This document shows, piece after piece, positions 38,066-46,849 of a DNA stretch of 64,000 nucleotides. Both the position numbers and the translations under genes were made by a program. The DNA is from DASTFY01 sp963813375 (lineage in GTDB: Bacteria; Actinomycetota; Acidimicrobiia; Acidimicrobiales; Ilumatobacteraceae): NCBI GenBank assembly GCA_963813375.1, contig CAWEYT010000010.1, positions 186,001 through 250,000 of the forward strand, in the 5' to 3' direction. Numbering within the stretch: the first letter of the stretch is position 1; every line of letters starts with the position of its first letter. The notes under the pieces are model-generated. The model was not told the DNA's origin and did no database searches. It saw only the letters and a program-made list of their open reading frames with translations.

Positions 38066-38970
38066 CTACGACCGGCGCAGGTTCAGGCCGACTTGCGGGG
38101 CCGGGCCGAGCGCTTCTGTCTTCCTGCGGTCGTCGCCGTGCGACGCTTGCTCCGGCTGCTGCGTCCGGCTGCTGCGGGACGACCGGCGGCGGCCCTTGGC
38201 CGACTCGACGCTGGCCGCCAGGGCCTCCATCAGGTCGACGACCTTCGCCGGGGGCTCCTTCTCCGACGCCACGCTCAACTCCTTGCCCGCCTGCTTGTCC
38301 TTGATGCGCTGGCGCAGCTCCTCGGTATACGTGTCGTGGTACTGGCGTGGGTCCCACTCGCCGGCCAACGAGTCGACGAGCTGCGTGGCCATGCGCAGCG
38401 CCTTGGCCTCCGGCTTGGAGCGCCGCGACGGCAACTCGTCCACGTCCTTGCGGGGCACCACCTCGTCGGCGAAGCGCATGGTCGACATGGCCAGGACGCC
38501 GTCGAGGGGGCGGATGGCGGACAGGTACTGCTTGTTGCGCATCACGACCGTGCCGATGGCGGCCCGCTCCCGGTCCTCCATCGCCGACAGCAGGAGCTGG
38601 TAGGCCTTCTCACCGCCGTCACCCGGCGCCAGCCAGTAGGTGCGCTCGTAGTAGATCGGGTCGATGGCGGCCAGCTCCACGAAGTCGGTGACCTCCACCG
38701 CTTTCGTCGACTCCGGCTTCAGCTCGTCGAGCTCCTTCTTGTCGAAGGTGACGTAGCGGCCCTTGCGGACCTCGAAGCCCATCTCGATGTCGTCCGCGTC
38801 GACCTCGTCGACCCGTCTTCTCCGAGACCTTGCGGTTGCGGACGCGGGCGCCGCTTCTCCTTGTCGATCTGGTGGAAGTGGACGTCGTGGTCGCGGACGG
38901 CCGTGTAGGCACGTACGGGCACATTGACCAGGCCGAACGAGATCGAACCGGTCCAGATGGGTCGGGCCAT
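38066..38970 (-). CDS. ku: Bacterial Ku protein (non-homologous end joining), two frame breaks
   Basis: DNA-end-binding homodimer that recruits LigD. MARPIWTGSISFGLVNVPVRAYTAV is the bacterial Ku opening. Extra bases near 38854 and a break near 38812 separate it from GARVRNRKVSEKTG and from DADDIEMGFEVRKGRYVTF, after which the core (YWLAPGDGGEKAYQLLLSAM, RNKQYLSAIRPLDGVLAMSTMRFADE) is clean. The C-terminus is Lys/Arg/Ser-rich, typical of the DNA-binding tail. About 300 residues. No ligD is in the window. Confidence 0.9.
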
Positions 38971-39016
38971 GGCGCGGATTTACCCACGCCACTCCCCCGT
39001 CAATCGCCGCCGGCGG

Positions 39017-39394
39017 TCAGTCGGGCTCGGGCGCGTGGCAGACGGCCTCGACGTTGTTGCCGTCGGGATCCCGCACGAAGGCGCCGTAGTAGTTCGGGTG
39101 GTATTCGGGCCACACCCGGGGCTCGTGGAGCACCTCGGCCCCGGCACCGACGGCGGCATCGAAGAAGGCCCGCACCGCGGCCCGGTCGGGCGCCTCGAAG
39201 GCCAGGTGCGACTCCCGGAAGCCCTCGCCGGAGTCGAAGGTGCCGATCCAGAAGTCCGGCTTCCCAGCGGTGCCGTAACCCATGGCCACCTCGAAGTCCA
39301 TGATCCGCGTAGCGCCCAGCGGCGCCAGCACGGTGTCGTAGAAGGCGGCACTGGCCGCCAGGTCGGCGCATTGCATCCCTACGTGGTCGAGCAT
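39017..39394 (-). CDS. VOC superfamily (glyoxalase/dioxygenase-like) protein
   Basis: 125-residue protein with two beta-alpha-beta-beta-beta units: LDHVGMQCADLAASAAFYDTVLAPLG and SHLAFEAPDRAAVRAFFDAAVGAGAE, ending YYGAFVRDPDGNNVEAVCH. Putative metal ligands are His3 or His4 of the opening, His in SHLAF, and Glu in NNVEAV. Similar to small VOC proteins of unknown substrate. The ATG at 39392-39394 is the natural start; the frame is open upstream without homology. Confidence 0.82.
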   Translation of the reverse strand: MLDHVGMQCADLAASAAFYDTVLAPLGATRIMDFEVAMGYGTAGKPDFWIGTFDSGEGFRESHLAFEAPDRAAVRAFFDAAVGAGAEVLHEPRVWPEYHPNYYGAFVRDPDGNNVEAVCHAPEPD

Positions 39395-39416
39395 CGCCCC
39401 AGCCTGCCACCTGTCG

Positions 39417-39444
39417 CCCAGCGGCCCGTCCGCCCGCCGCTGGG
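39417..39444. repeat. Inverted repeat upstream of the VOC gene
   Basis: CCCAGCGG and CCGCTGGG form a perfect 8-bp stem around a 12-base loop. It is next to a larger hairpin at 39448-39492, so nearly the whole rel-VOC gap can fold. Confidence 0.55.
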
Positions 39445-39447
39445 ACG

Positions 39448-39492
39448 TCTCGCGGAGGTCCGTTGCGGAAAACGCAACCCACCTCCGCGAGA
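39448..39492. repeat. 45-base compound hairpin between rel and the VOC gene
   Basis: Outer arms TCTCGCGGAGGT/ACCTCCGCGAGA (12 bp), a symmetric 2x2 internal mismatch, inner arms GTTGCG/CGCAAC (6 bp), and a 5-base loop (GAAAA on plus, TTTTC on minus). Perfect symmetry this long is unlikely by chance. Possible rel terminator, processed RNA, or dispersed palindrome. Confidence 0.65.
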
Positions 39493-39530
39493 GTCGTACG
39501 CCGGCAAGAGGGAGAGGAGCGGCGGGCGGA

Positions 39531-41750
39531 TCAGCCGTGGCCGCGGCCGGGCACGACACGATAGGCGTCGTACACGGCGTCGATGTTCTTGATCGTCCGC
39601 AGCACCGAGTCCAGGTGGCCGGGGTCGGCCATCTCGAACTCGAAGCGCATGCTGGCCACGCGGTCGGACCCGGTCTGCGTCGAACAGGCGACGATGTTGA
39701 CGTGCTGCTCGGACAGCGCGTTCGACACGTCCCGCAGGAGCCGCGAGCGGTCCAGGGCCTTCACCTCGACCGACGCCCGGAAGACGGCGCCGTTGGTGTT
39801 GCCGTCCCACTCGACCTCGATCAAGCGGGCCGACTGGTCCGACATCAGGGCGACGGCGTTGGCGCAGTCCGCACGGTGGACGCTCACACCCCGTCCTCGT
39901 GTGACGAAGCCCATGATCTCGTCGCCGGGGACGGGAGTGCAGCAACGGGACAGCCGCACCAGCAGATCGTCGAGACCCTCGACGTGGATGCCGACGTTCG
40001 TCGCGCCCTTGCGCAGCCGTGACGGCGCCCGCAGACTCGTCGGCAGGACCTCGTCCTCCTCGCCTTGGCGCAGCGCCTTGGAGATGCGGTGGGCGATGGA
40101 CCGCCCGGACACCTGGTGCTCGCCGATCGCCCGCAACATGGCGTCGAAGTCCGCGTAGTTGAGGCTCTTGGCCTCCCGCGCCAGCGAGTCGCCCGCGAGG
40201 ACCTTCTGGACCGGCAGGCCTTCGCGGCGGAGCGCGTCGACGAGCTCCTCCCGCCCTGCCTCGAGCGCATCCTCCCGGCGCTCCTTGCTGAACCACTGGC
40301 GGATCTTGTTGCGGGCCCGCGGGCTGCGGACGATCTTCAGCCAGTCACGGCTGGGACCGGCGCGATCCACCTTGGAGGTGAAGATCTCGCAGGTGTCGCC
40401 CGACGTCATCACGTGGTCCAGCGGCACGAGACGGCCGTTCACCCGCGAGCCGATGCAGGCGTGGCCGACCTCGGTGTGCACGGCGTACGCGAAGTCGATC
40501 GGCGTCGACCCGATGGGCAGCGTGATGACCCGACCCTTCGGGGTGAACACGAAGACCTCGTCGTGCTCGAGGTCGGTCTTCAGGTTCTCCATGAACTGGT
40601 CGGGGTCGTTGGTGTCGGCCTGCCAGTCCATGATGCGGTTGAGCCAAGCCAGGTCGTCGGAGGGCGAGCCCTCCTTGTAGGCCCAGTGCGCGGCCACGCC
40701 CCACTCGGCGCGGTGGTGCATCTCCCGCGTGCGGATCTGCACCTCGAGCGGCTTGCCGCCCGGCCCGATCACCGTCGTGTGGAGCGACTGATAGAGGTTG
40801 AACTTGGGCATGGCGATGTAGTCCTTGAACCGCCCCACCACCGGCTTCCACGCGCCATGGATGCAGCCCAGAGCCGCGTAGCAGTCCTTCACCGAGTCGA
40901 CGAGAACCCGGATGCCGACCAGGTCGAAGATGTCGTCGAACTCCTTGCCCCGCAGCACCATCTTCTCGTAGATGCTCCAGAGGTGCTTGCCCCGGCCGGT
41001 CACGTCGGCGTCGATCTTGAGCTCGCCCAGCCGGCCCTGCACCTCGGCGACGACCTCGGCCACGTAGTGGTCCTGCTCGGGCGTCCGCAGGGCCACCAGG
41101 CTGTCGATCTCGGCGTACCGCTTCGGGTGCAGCGCGGCGAACGACAGATCCTCGAGCTGCTGCTTGATCTCCTGCATGCCGAGGCGATGGGCCAGGGGGG
41201 CGTAGATGTCGAGCGTCTCCTGGGCCTGGCGCACCTGCTGCTCCGTGGGCATGGCGGCGATCGTGCGCAGGTTGTGGAGACGGTCGGAGAGCTTGATGAT
41301 GAGGACCCTCAGGTCCTTGGCCATCGCCACCAGCATCTTGCGCATGGTGGCGGCCTGCTGCTCCTCCCGGGAGTCGAAGCGGATCCGCTCGAGCTTCGTG
41401 ACGCCGTCGACGATCTGGGCCACCTCGGGCCCGAACTGCTCCTCGATCTCGGCGACCGTGATCTCGGTGTCCTCGGCGGCGTCGTGGAGCAGCGCGGCGG
41501 CGACCGTCGTGTCGTCCAACCCGATGTCCGCCACGACCTTGGCCACCGCGATCGGGTGGTTGATGTACTTCTCCCCGCTCTTGCGGTACTGGTGCTCGTG
41601 CGCCTCGGCCGCCACCTCGTAGGCCCGCACGATCGTGGCGATCGGTGCCTTCGGGTGGCGATGGCGGAAGGCGTCGACGACGGGGGCGATCTCGTCGGCC
41701 GGGATCGGGGCGTGCCGCCGCCAGGGCAGGACCCGGTCGACGGTGGCCAT
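39531..41750 (-). CDS. rel: Bifunctional (p)ppGpp synthetase/hydrolase Rel
   Basis: Stringent-response enzyme of 739 residues. The HD hydrolase domain (about 40-190) has HDAAEDT and RLHNLRTI. The synthetase domain (about 230-350) has RGKHLWSIYEKM, FDLVGIRVLV and DYIAMPKFNLYQSLHTTV. TGS follows (VFVFTPKGRVITLPIGSTPIDFAYAVHTEVG), then the Zn-finger/helical region (RCCTPVPGDEIMGFVTRGRGVSVHR) and a C-terminal ACT domain. Intact. apt lies 12 bases upstream, as in other actinobacteria. Confidence 0.97.
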   Translation of the reverse strand: MATVDRVLPWRRHAPIPADEIAPVVDAFRHRHPKAPIATIVRAYEVAAEAHEHQYRKSGEKYINHPIAVAKVVADIGLDDTTVAAALLHDAAEDTEITVAEIEEQFGPEVAQIVDGVTKLERIRFDSREEQQAATMRKMLVAMAKDLRVLIIKLSDRLHNLRTIAAMPTEQQVRQAQETLDIYAPLAHRLGMQEIKQQLEDLSFAALHPKRYAEIDSLVALRTPEQDHYVAEVVAEVQGRLGELKIDADVTGRGKHLWSIYEKMVLRGKEFDDIFDLVGIRVLVDSVKDCYAALGCIHGAWKPVVGRFKDYIAMPKFNLYQSLHTTVIGPGGKPLEVQIRTREMHHRAEWGVAAHWAYKEGSPSDDLAWLNRIMDWQADTNDPDQFMENLKTDLEHDEVFVFTPKGRVITLPIGSTPIDFAYAVHTEVGHACIGSRVNGRLVPLDHVMTSGDTCEIFTSKVDRAGPSRDWLKIVRSPRARNKIRQWFSKERREDALEAGREELVDALRREGLPVQKVLAGDSLAREAKSLNYADFDAMLRAIGEHQVSGRSIAHRISKALRQGEEDEVLPTSLRAPSRLRKGATNVGIHVEGLDDLLVRLSRCCTPVPGDEIMGFVTRGRGVSVHRADCANAVALMSDQSARLIEVEWDGNTNGAVFRASVEVKALDRSRLLRDVSNALSEQHVNIVACSTQTGSDRVASMRFEFEMADPGHLDSVLRTIKNIDAVYDAYRVVPGRGHG

Positions 41751-41762
41751 GACGCTCCTCCC

Positions 41763-42293
41763 CTACTCGTACGTGATGAGGCTCTCCACCTCGTAGCCCT
41801 TCAGGCTGTCCCGCCCGCCCAGAGGAGCGAGCTCGATGGCGAAGCCGAGGCCGACGACGTCCGCCCCCAGCCCTTCGACGAGGCGGACGGCCGCGGCGGC
41901 GGTGCCGCCGGTGGCCAGCACGTCGTCCACCACGAGCACCCGCTCGCCCGGGAACATGCCGTCGCGGTGGACCTCCAGCTTGTCGGTGCCGTACTCGAGG
42001 AGGTACTCCTCCCTGGCCACCGCCCACGGCAGCTTGCCGGCCTTTCGCACGGGCACGAACGAAGCCCCTCGGCGGTAGGCCAGTGGGGCGGCGAGGATGA
42101 AGCCGCGCGCCTCGATCCCGATCACGCGGTCGATCTCGACCCCCGAGAAGCGGTCGGCGATGGCGTCGACGGCGAAGCGGAACGCGTCCGGATCACCGAG
42201 GAGCGGCGTGATGTCGCGGAACGTGACGCCCACGCGGGGGTAGTCGGGGATGTCCCGGATGTGGTCTCTGAGCCACGTGGCATCGGCCGCCAT
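41763..42293 (-). CDS. apt: Adenine phosphoribosyltransferase
   Basis: Purine salvage, adenine plus PRPP to AMP. IRDIPDYPRVGVTFRDITPLLGD is the family opening, GIEARGFILAAPLAYRRGASFVPVRKAGKLP the adenine site, and VLVVDDVLATGGTAAAAVRL the PRPP loop. 176 residues. The ATG is 6 bases after a TATCCT box, so the transcript may be leaderless. Confidence 0.96.
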   Translation of the reverse strand: MAADATWLRDHIRDIPDYPRVGVTFRDITPLLGDPDAFRFAVDAIADRFSGVEIDRVIGIEARGFILAAPLAYRRGASFVPVRKAGKLPWAVAREEYLLEYGTDKLEVHRDGMFPGERVLVVDDVLATGGTAAAAVRLVEGLGADVVGLGFAIELAPLGGRDSLKGYEVESLITYE

Positions 42294-42299
42294 GGACCG

Positions 42300-42305
42300 A
42301 GGATA
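42300..42305 (-). promoter_or_regulatory. -10-like box TATCCT for apt-rel, probable leaderless start
   Basis: A TANNNT hexamer exactly 6 bases before the apt ATG. Transcription starting at its usual distance would begin at or next to the AUG. No Shine-Dalgarno is present. Confidence 0.45.
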
Positions 42306-42314
42306 CCGAGTCTT

Positions 42315-42448
42315 CGTCGCTCACCGGCGCTCCGCCCCGGCTCGCTCCTACTCGCTCCGCTCGGCAATACCTCCAGCTACGCAGCGGCGCGCCGGCCAAG
42401 CCGGACGCGCCGGCCCAATCGGCAGTGCGTCGCTCACCGGCGCTCCGC
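42315..42448. repeat. 21-base direct repeats flanking palindromes in the secF-apt gap
   Basis: A 21-base sequence (CGTCGCTCACCGGCG then CTCCGC) occurs at 42315-42335 and again at 42428-42448 without mismatch. Between them a bulged hairpin (GGCGCGCCGGC with GCCGGACGCGCC, 42386-42411) and just after them an 18-base perfect palindrome (42443-42460) are found. The second repeat partly enters the palindrome. Looks like a small structured intergenic element. Confidence 0.6.
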
Positions 42449-42474
42449 GGCGCCGCGGAGGGCCGAGCGCGGTG

Positions 42475-43648
42475 TCAGCGGCGGCGCTTCTTGCGGGGGC
42501 GGGGCGCGTGGGTGAGCGTCGCGGGCTTGAGCGCCGGGCTGGCGCTGCTCGCGGAGCGGGCGGCCGAGGTGGCGACCTCCTCGGCCTCCGTCACCGCAGA
42601 TCCGTCCAGCGCAGGGCTGGTGCTGGCGGCCGAACGCGCGGTCGCAGCGGTGGTCGTGGCGGCGACACGCTTGCGGGCCGAGGGTCGGTAGCGCGCCTCG
42701 CGGCCCTTGAGCATGGCCAGGACCGGGGTGGCGATGAAGATCGACGAGTAGGAGCCGGCGAGCAGGCCGACGAGCAGCGCGAGCGCGAAGTCCTGCAGCG
42801 CGATGGCGCCCATCAACCACACGCCCACGACCAGCAGCGAGATCACCGGGAGGACCGCGGCCAGGCTGGTGTTGATCGACCGCATCAGCACCTGGTTCAT
42901 CGACAGGTTGACGATGTCGGCGTAGGAGGCGCGGGTCGTGACGAGCTTGCGGGTGTTCTCGTGGACCTTGTCGAACACGACGATGGTGTCGTACAGCGAG
43001 AAGCCGAGGATCGTGAGGAAGGCGATGACGGTCGCCGGTGTCACCTCGAAGCCGAAGATCGAGTAGATCCCGACGCTGATCAGGACGTCGTGCAGGACGG
43101 CGATCAACGACGCCACGGCCATCTTCCACTCGAAGCGGATCGAGATGTAGATGGTGATGAGGAGGAAGAAGACGAGGAGCGCCCTGAGCGCCTTGCGGGT
43201 GATCTGCTCGCCCCAGGTCGGGCTCACGACGTTGACGCTCACCTCCTCGGCCGGAAGTCCCGGCGGCCTCCGCGTAGGCCTCCTTGACGGCGGCCCGCAC
43301 CTCGTCGGGCTGGTCGTCGACCTGGATGCGGAGGCGGTCGCCGCTGGGCCCGGAGAGCGTCTGGATCTTGGCGTCGGCGGCGTCGATGCCGTTGTCCTCC
43401 AGCACCGCCCGGGCGTCGTCGACGGTCTGGCCGTTGGCCTCGAACTCCCAGGCCACACCGCCCTCGAAGTCGATCCCCAGGTTGAGCCCGTTGAAGATCA
43501 GCGAGATCACGCTGAGCACGATGAGGACGCCCGACGCGATGAAGCCGATGCGCCGCTTGCCGACGAAGTCGAAGTTCGTCTCGCCGTGGTAGAGGCGGTG
43601 CCACAGGCTGCCTCGGGGGCGCGGGGCCTGCTGCTCGACTTCGGTCAC
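42475..43648 (-). CDS. secF: Protein translocase subunit SecF, one frame break
   Basis: Partner of SecD in using the proton gradient to aid late export. FVGKRRIGFIASGVLIVLSVISLIFNGLNLGIDFEGG is TM1 plus the conserved D/G-rich motif. An extra base near 43259 separates it from EEVSVNVVSPTWGEQITRKALRALLVFF, and the C-terminal five TM segments follow (GFSLYDTIVVFDKVHENTRK, NLSMNQVLMRSINTSLAAVLPV). About 390 residues with a long basic, Ala/Ser/Thr-rich tail. The GTG start overlaps secD by 4 bases. Confidence 0.93.
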
Positions 43649-45234
43649 GCCGTGCCTCCGGCCAGGATGGCCTCACCGGTGTGGACACCGAGGACGTCAG
43701 CGCCCCGGTAGACCTGCGCCTGCGACACCAGCAGCGCCGCCGGGCGGACGAAGAACCAGGTGACGATCAGGTCGAGGATGGTCGAGAGGCCGAGGAAGAA
43801 CGCGAAGCCCCGTACCGAGCCGACCGAGAGGTACCACAGCACACCGGCGCCGATCAGCGACACGATGTCCGCGGCCAGGATGGTGCGCCACGCGCTCTTG
43901 AAGCTCCGGGGGGTCGACGCCCGCAACGACTTGCCGGAGCGCACGTCGTCCTTCAGCCGCTCCAGGAAGACCACATAGGAGTCCACCGTCACGCCGATCG
44001 ACACGATGATGCCCGTGACCCCGGCCAGCGTGAGCGAGAGGCCGGAGGTCGTGGACAGGATGGAGATCGTGGTCCAGAGCAGGCAGCCCGTGAGGATCAA
44101 CCCCAGCACCACCAGGATGGCCAGGCTGCGGTAGTAGAGGATCATCAGGATCAGGACCAGCAGCACGCCGACGAAGCCGGCGATCAGGCCGGCCCGCAGC
44201 GAATCCTTCCCGAGGGTGGCCGAGACGGTCTGAGCGGCCTGCGGCTCGAGCTGCACCGGCACGCCGCCGTACTTGAGGATGCGGGCCAGGTCCCTGGCCT
44301 CGTCCTTCGCGAATCCCGATCCCCCGCCGGACACCTGCACGCTGGTGTTGGTGAAGAACGGGTCCTGCGGGACCGGCGCGGCGATGACCCTGCCGTCGAG
44401 CACGATCGCCATGCCGCCGGTCGGGCACTCGGTGTCGCGGTTGTAGCACTTGCCCGCCCACGTGTTCCACGCGTCGAGGCCGCGCTGGCCGCCCTGCAGC
44501 TCCAGATCGACGACCCACTCACCGTTGATCACCGAGGCCTCGGCCGTGGAGATGGCGTCCTCCCCGAGCGCGAAGGACGGACCCATCGTGTAGAGCACGG
44601 TGCCGTCCCGGCCGGGGAGCACCACCGTGGCCTCGGGGGTGTCGCCCTCGCGGGGAGTGATCTGGGCCGCCACCTCTGGAGCCAGGCTGGTGGTGGACGC
44701 CCCGACCGCTGGCGTCGTGGTCGCCGTTGACGTGCTCGGCACGGCAGTCGTGGCGGGCGCCGCGGTCGTCGCGGTCGTCGCGGCGGCCCCGGCCACCGTG
44801 GTCGTCGTCGCCCCGGGCAGGGTGGTCGTCGTGGACCCGCCGGGCACGGTGGTCGTCGTGGCGCTCGCGGCCACATCGTCGGCGAGCGCTTCGGCCAGCA
44901 CCGGCCGGAAGAGCACCTTGCCGGTGCGGCCGACCAGCTCGATGGCGCGGTCCTGGTCCTTGATTCCCGGCAGGTTGACGACGACGGTCTGGCCCTGGCG
45001 GATGATCTCCGGCTCGGCCACCCCCAGGCTGTCGATGCGGTTGCGCAGGATCTCGGTGACGACCTCGAGCGACTCCGTGTCCGCCTCCCCGACCGGCTGG
45101 AGGGTCACCGAGGCGCCGCCCTGGAGGTCCAGGCCCAGCTGGGGCTTGGTGTCCGTGACCAGGGTGAGGATGACACCCCCGACGGCCACCGTGACGATGG
45201 CGACGAGGGAGACGACGAGGCCGCGACGCTTCAT
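43645..45234 (-). CDS. secD: Protein translocase subunit SecD with Thr-rich insert
   Basis: 529-residue membrane protein. TM1 and LGLDLQGGASVTLQPV open it, then ILRNRIDSLGVAEPEIIRQG, and the C-terminal TM bundle carries LARILKYGGVPVQLEP, GITGIIVSIG-type GVTVDSYVVFLERLKDD and SFKSAWRTILAADIVSLIGAGVLWYL. Between the first periplasmic block and the P1 domain (about residues 120-185) lies a low-complexity Thr/Ala/Pro stretch with runs of four Thr (TTTTVPGGS, TTTTLPGA, TTTTVAG). Such runs are frequent in Acidimicrobiia surface proteins but unusual in SecD. Intact frame. Confidence 0.94.
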   Translation of the reverse strand: MKRRGLVVSLVAIVTVAVGGVILTLVTDTKPQLGLDLQGGASVTLQPVGEADTESLEVVTEILRNRIDSLGVAEPEIIRQGQTVVVNLPGIKDQDRAIELVGRTGKVLFRPVLAEALADDVAASATTTTVPGGSTTTTLPGATTTTVAGAAATTATTAAPATTAVPSTSTATTTPAVGASTTSLAPEVAAQITPREGDTPEATVVLPGRDGTVLYTMGPSFALGEDAISTAEASVINGEWVVDLELQGGQRGLDAWNTWAGKCYNRDTECPTGGMAIVLDGRVIAAPVPQDPFFTNTSVQVSGGGSGFAKDEARDLARILKYGGVPVQLEPQAAQTVSATLGKDSLRAGLIAGFVGVLLVLILMILYYRSLAILVVLGLILTGCLLWTTISILSTTSGLSLTLAGVTGIIVSIGVTVDSYVVFLERLKDDVRSGKSLRASTPRSFKSAWRTILAADIVSLIGAGVLWYLSVGSVRGFAFFLGLSTILDLIVTWFFVRPAALLVSQAQVYRGADVLGVHTGEAILAGGTA

Positions 45235-45240
45235 CGCCGG

Positions 45241-45651
45241 TCAGTCGGCGGTCGGAGCGTCCCGCTCCCCTTTGGCCTGCTGGTCGGCCGGATCGGTCCG
45301 GTCGGCCTCATCGGCGGCCGCGTCGTCGGAGGCGGTGTTCTCGGCCGCCCCTTCCGACACCGGGATCCGCCGCGACACGGCCTGGCGGGCGACCCGGATG
45401 TCCACCCCGTCGGCGATCTCCAGCCAGATGACGTCACCCTCCGTAGCGGTGACGAAGCCGTAGATGCCCGACGTGGTCATGACCTCGTCGCCTTCCTCCA
45501 CCGCGCTGGCCAGCTCCCGCTGCTGCTGCATCCGGCGCCGTTGCGGCCGGATGAGCAGGAAGTACATCACCACGGCGATGAGGATGAACGGCAGGAAGGC
45601 GACCAGCCCACCCCCGGACGAGGATTCTTGGGCCAGCAGGGTCAGGAACAT
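45241..45651 (-). CDS. yajC: Preprotein translocase subunit YajC
   Basis: Single-pass accessory of SecDF. AFLPFILIAVVMYFLLIRPQRRRMQQQRELASAVEEGDEV is the TM segment with the RPQRRR anchor, followed by MTTSGIYGFVTATEGDVIWLEIADGVDIRVARQAV. The acidic C-terminal tail is not conserved. 136 residues. First gene of yajC-secD-secF; a weak TAGCCT (45689-45694) with a TTCAAG 18 bases upstream could be its promoter. Confidence 0.93.
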   Translation of the reverse strand: MFLTLLAQESSSGGGLVAFLPFILIAVVMYFLLIRPQRRRMQQQRELASAVEEGDEVMTTSGIYGFVTATEGDVIWLEIADGVDIRVARQAVSRRIPVSEGAAENTASDDAAADEADRTDPADQQAKGERDAPTAD

Positions 45652-45749
45652 TGGGCCACCAGGGTCAGGGAACGAAGTGCGACGAGAAAGGCTAGGTCCT
45701 CGCGGGTCGGAACTTGAAGCACCACCGGAACTTTTCGCTCAGGGCCGGG

Positions 45750-46849
45750 TCAGCCCCACTGGGCCAGCACCTCGCGGCGAAGGTCGTCGAGCCGCCCCGC
45801 GACGATCGCGGCCCGCATCGAGTCCATCAGCTGCAGCGTCCAGGCCAGGTTGTGCAGCGAGAGGAGCCGGGCCGCGGTCGGCTCCCCGACCTGGAACAGG
45901 TGGCGGAGGTACCCCCGGCTGTGGCGGGCGCACACCGCGCACCCGCACGTCGCATCCACGGGCTCGTCGCTCTCGCGGTGGACGGCGTTCTTCACCTGCA
46001 GTCGTCCCGCCGACGTGAACGCCACCCCGTGCCGCCCCAGACGGGTCTGCATCACGCAGTCGAACTGGTCGACGCCGCGCGCCACGGCTTCCACCAGCGA
46101 CGCCGGATCGCCGACCCCCATCAGGTAGCGCGGCCGGTCGGCGGGCAGCACGGCCAGGGCGGCCTCCAGCGCCGGCAGCATCTCGGCCCGGGTCTCGCCG
46201 ACCGACAGCCCGCCGATGCCGTAGCCGTCGAAGTCCAGCTCGACCGTGCGCTGCGCGCTCTCCGCCCGCAGCGCCAGATCGATCCCGCCCTGCACGATGC
46301 CGAACAGTGCCTGGTCCTCGCGCCCGTGCGCGGCCCGGGCCCGCTTGGCCCACGCGCTCGTACGCTCGACTGCCAGCCGGATCGTGGCCGCAGGCGACGG
46401 CAGCGGCGGGCACACATCCAGCACCATCTGGATGTCAGCGCCCAGCAGCTCCTGCGTGGCCACCGCCGACTCGGGGGTCAAGCGATGGGTGGAGCCGTCG
46501 TACGTGGAGCGGAACGTGACCCCGTCGTCGTCGACCGCCGGCTCCAGCGAGAACACCTGGTAGCCGCCCGAGTCGGTCAGGGTCAGGCCATCCCAGCCGC
46601 TGAAGCGGCCGAGCCCTCCGAGCTGAGCCACCGTCGTGGCGCCGGGTCGCAGCATGAGGTGGTACGTGTTCCCCAGCACGATCTCCACGCCGAGCCGATC
46701 GAGGTCGGCGGCGGAGAGGTGCTTGACCGCCCCCGCGTGCCGACCGGCATGAAGCACGGGGTGCGGTAGGAGCCGCGAGCGGTGTGGGCGACGCCCGTCC
46801 GCGCCGCCCCGTCCACAGCCTCCAGCTCGACCCGCACCGGGTGCGTCAT
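45750..46849 (-). CDS. tgt: Queuine/preQ1 tRNA-ribosyltransferase, one frame break
   Basis: Swaps the wobble G34 of tRNAs with GUN anticodons for preQ1. N-terminal HTARGSYRTPCFMPVGT is in one frame. After loss of one G near 46737 it continues as VKHLSAADLDRLGVEIVLGNTYHLMLRPG, SGWDGLTLTDSGGYQVFSL (nucleophile Asp region), ALFGIVQGG, and the zinc site CGCAVCARHSRGYLRHLF with its distal His in LLSLHN. Corrected length 366 residues. The ATG overlaps queA (ATGA). Confidence 0.93.

Noticed and set aside
40065..42515. An 816-codon plus-strand open frame over rel and apt
   Set aside because: Same mirror-frame artefact: low-complexity His/Asp/Val-rich peptide antisense to rel and apt.
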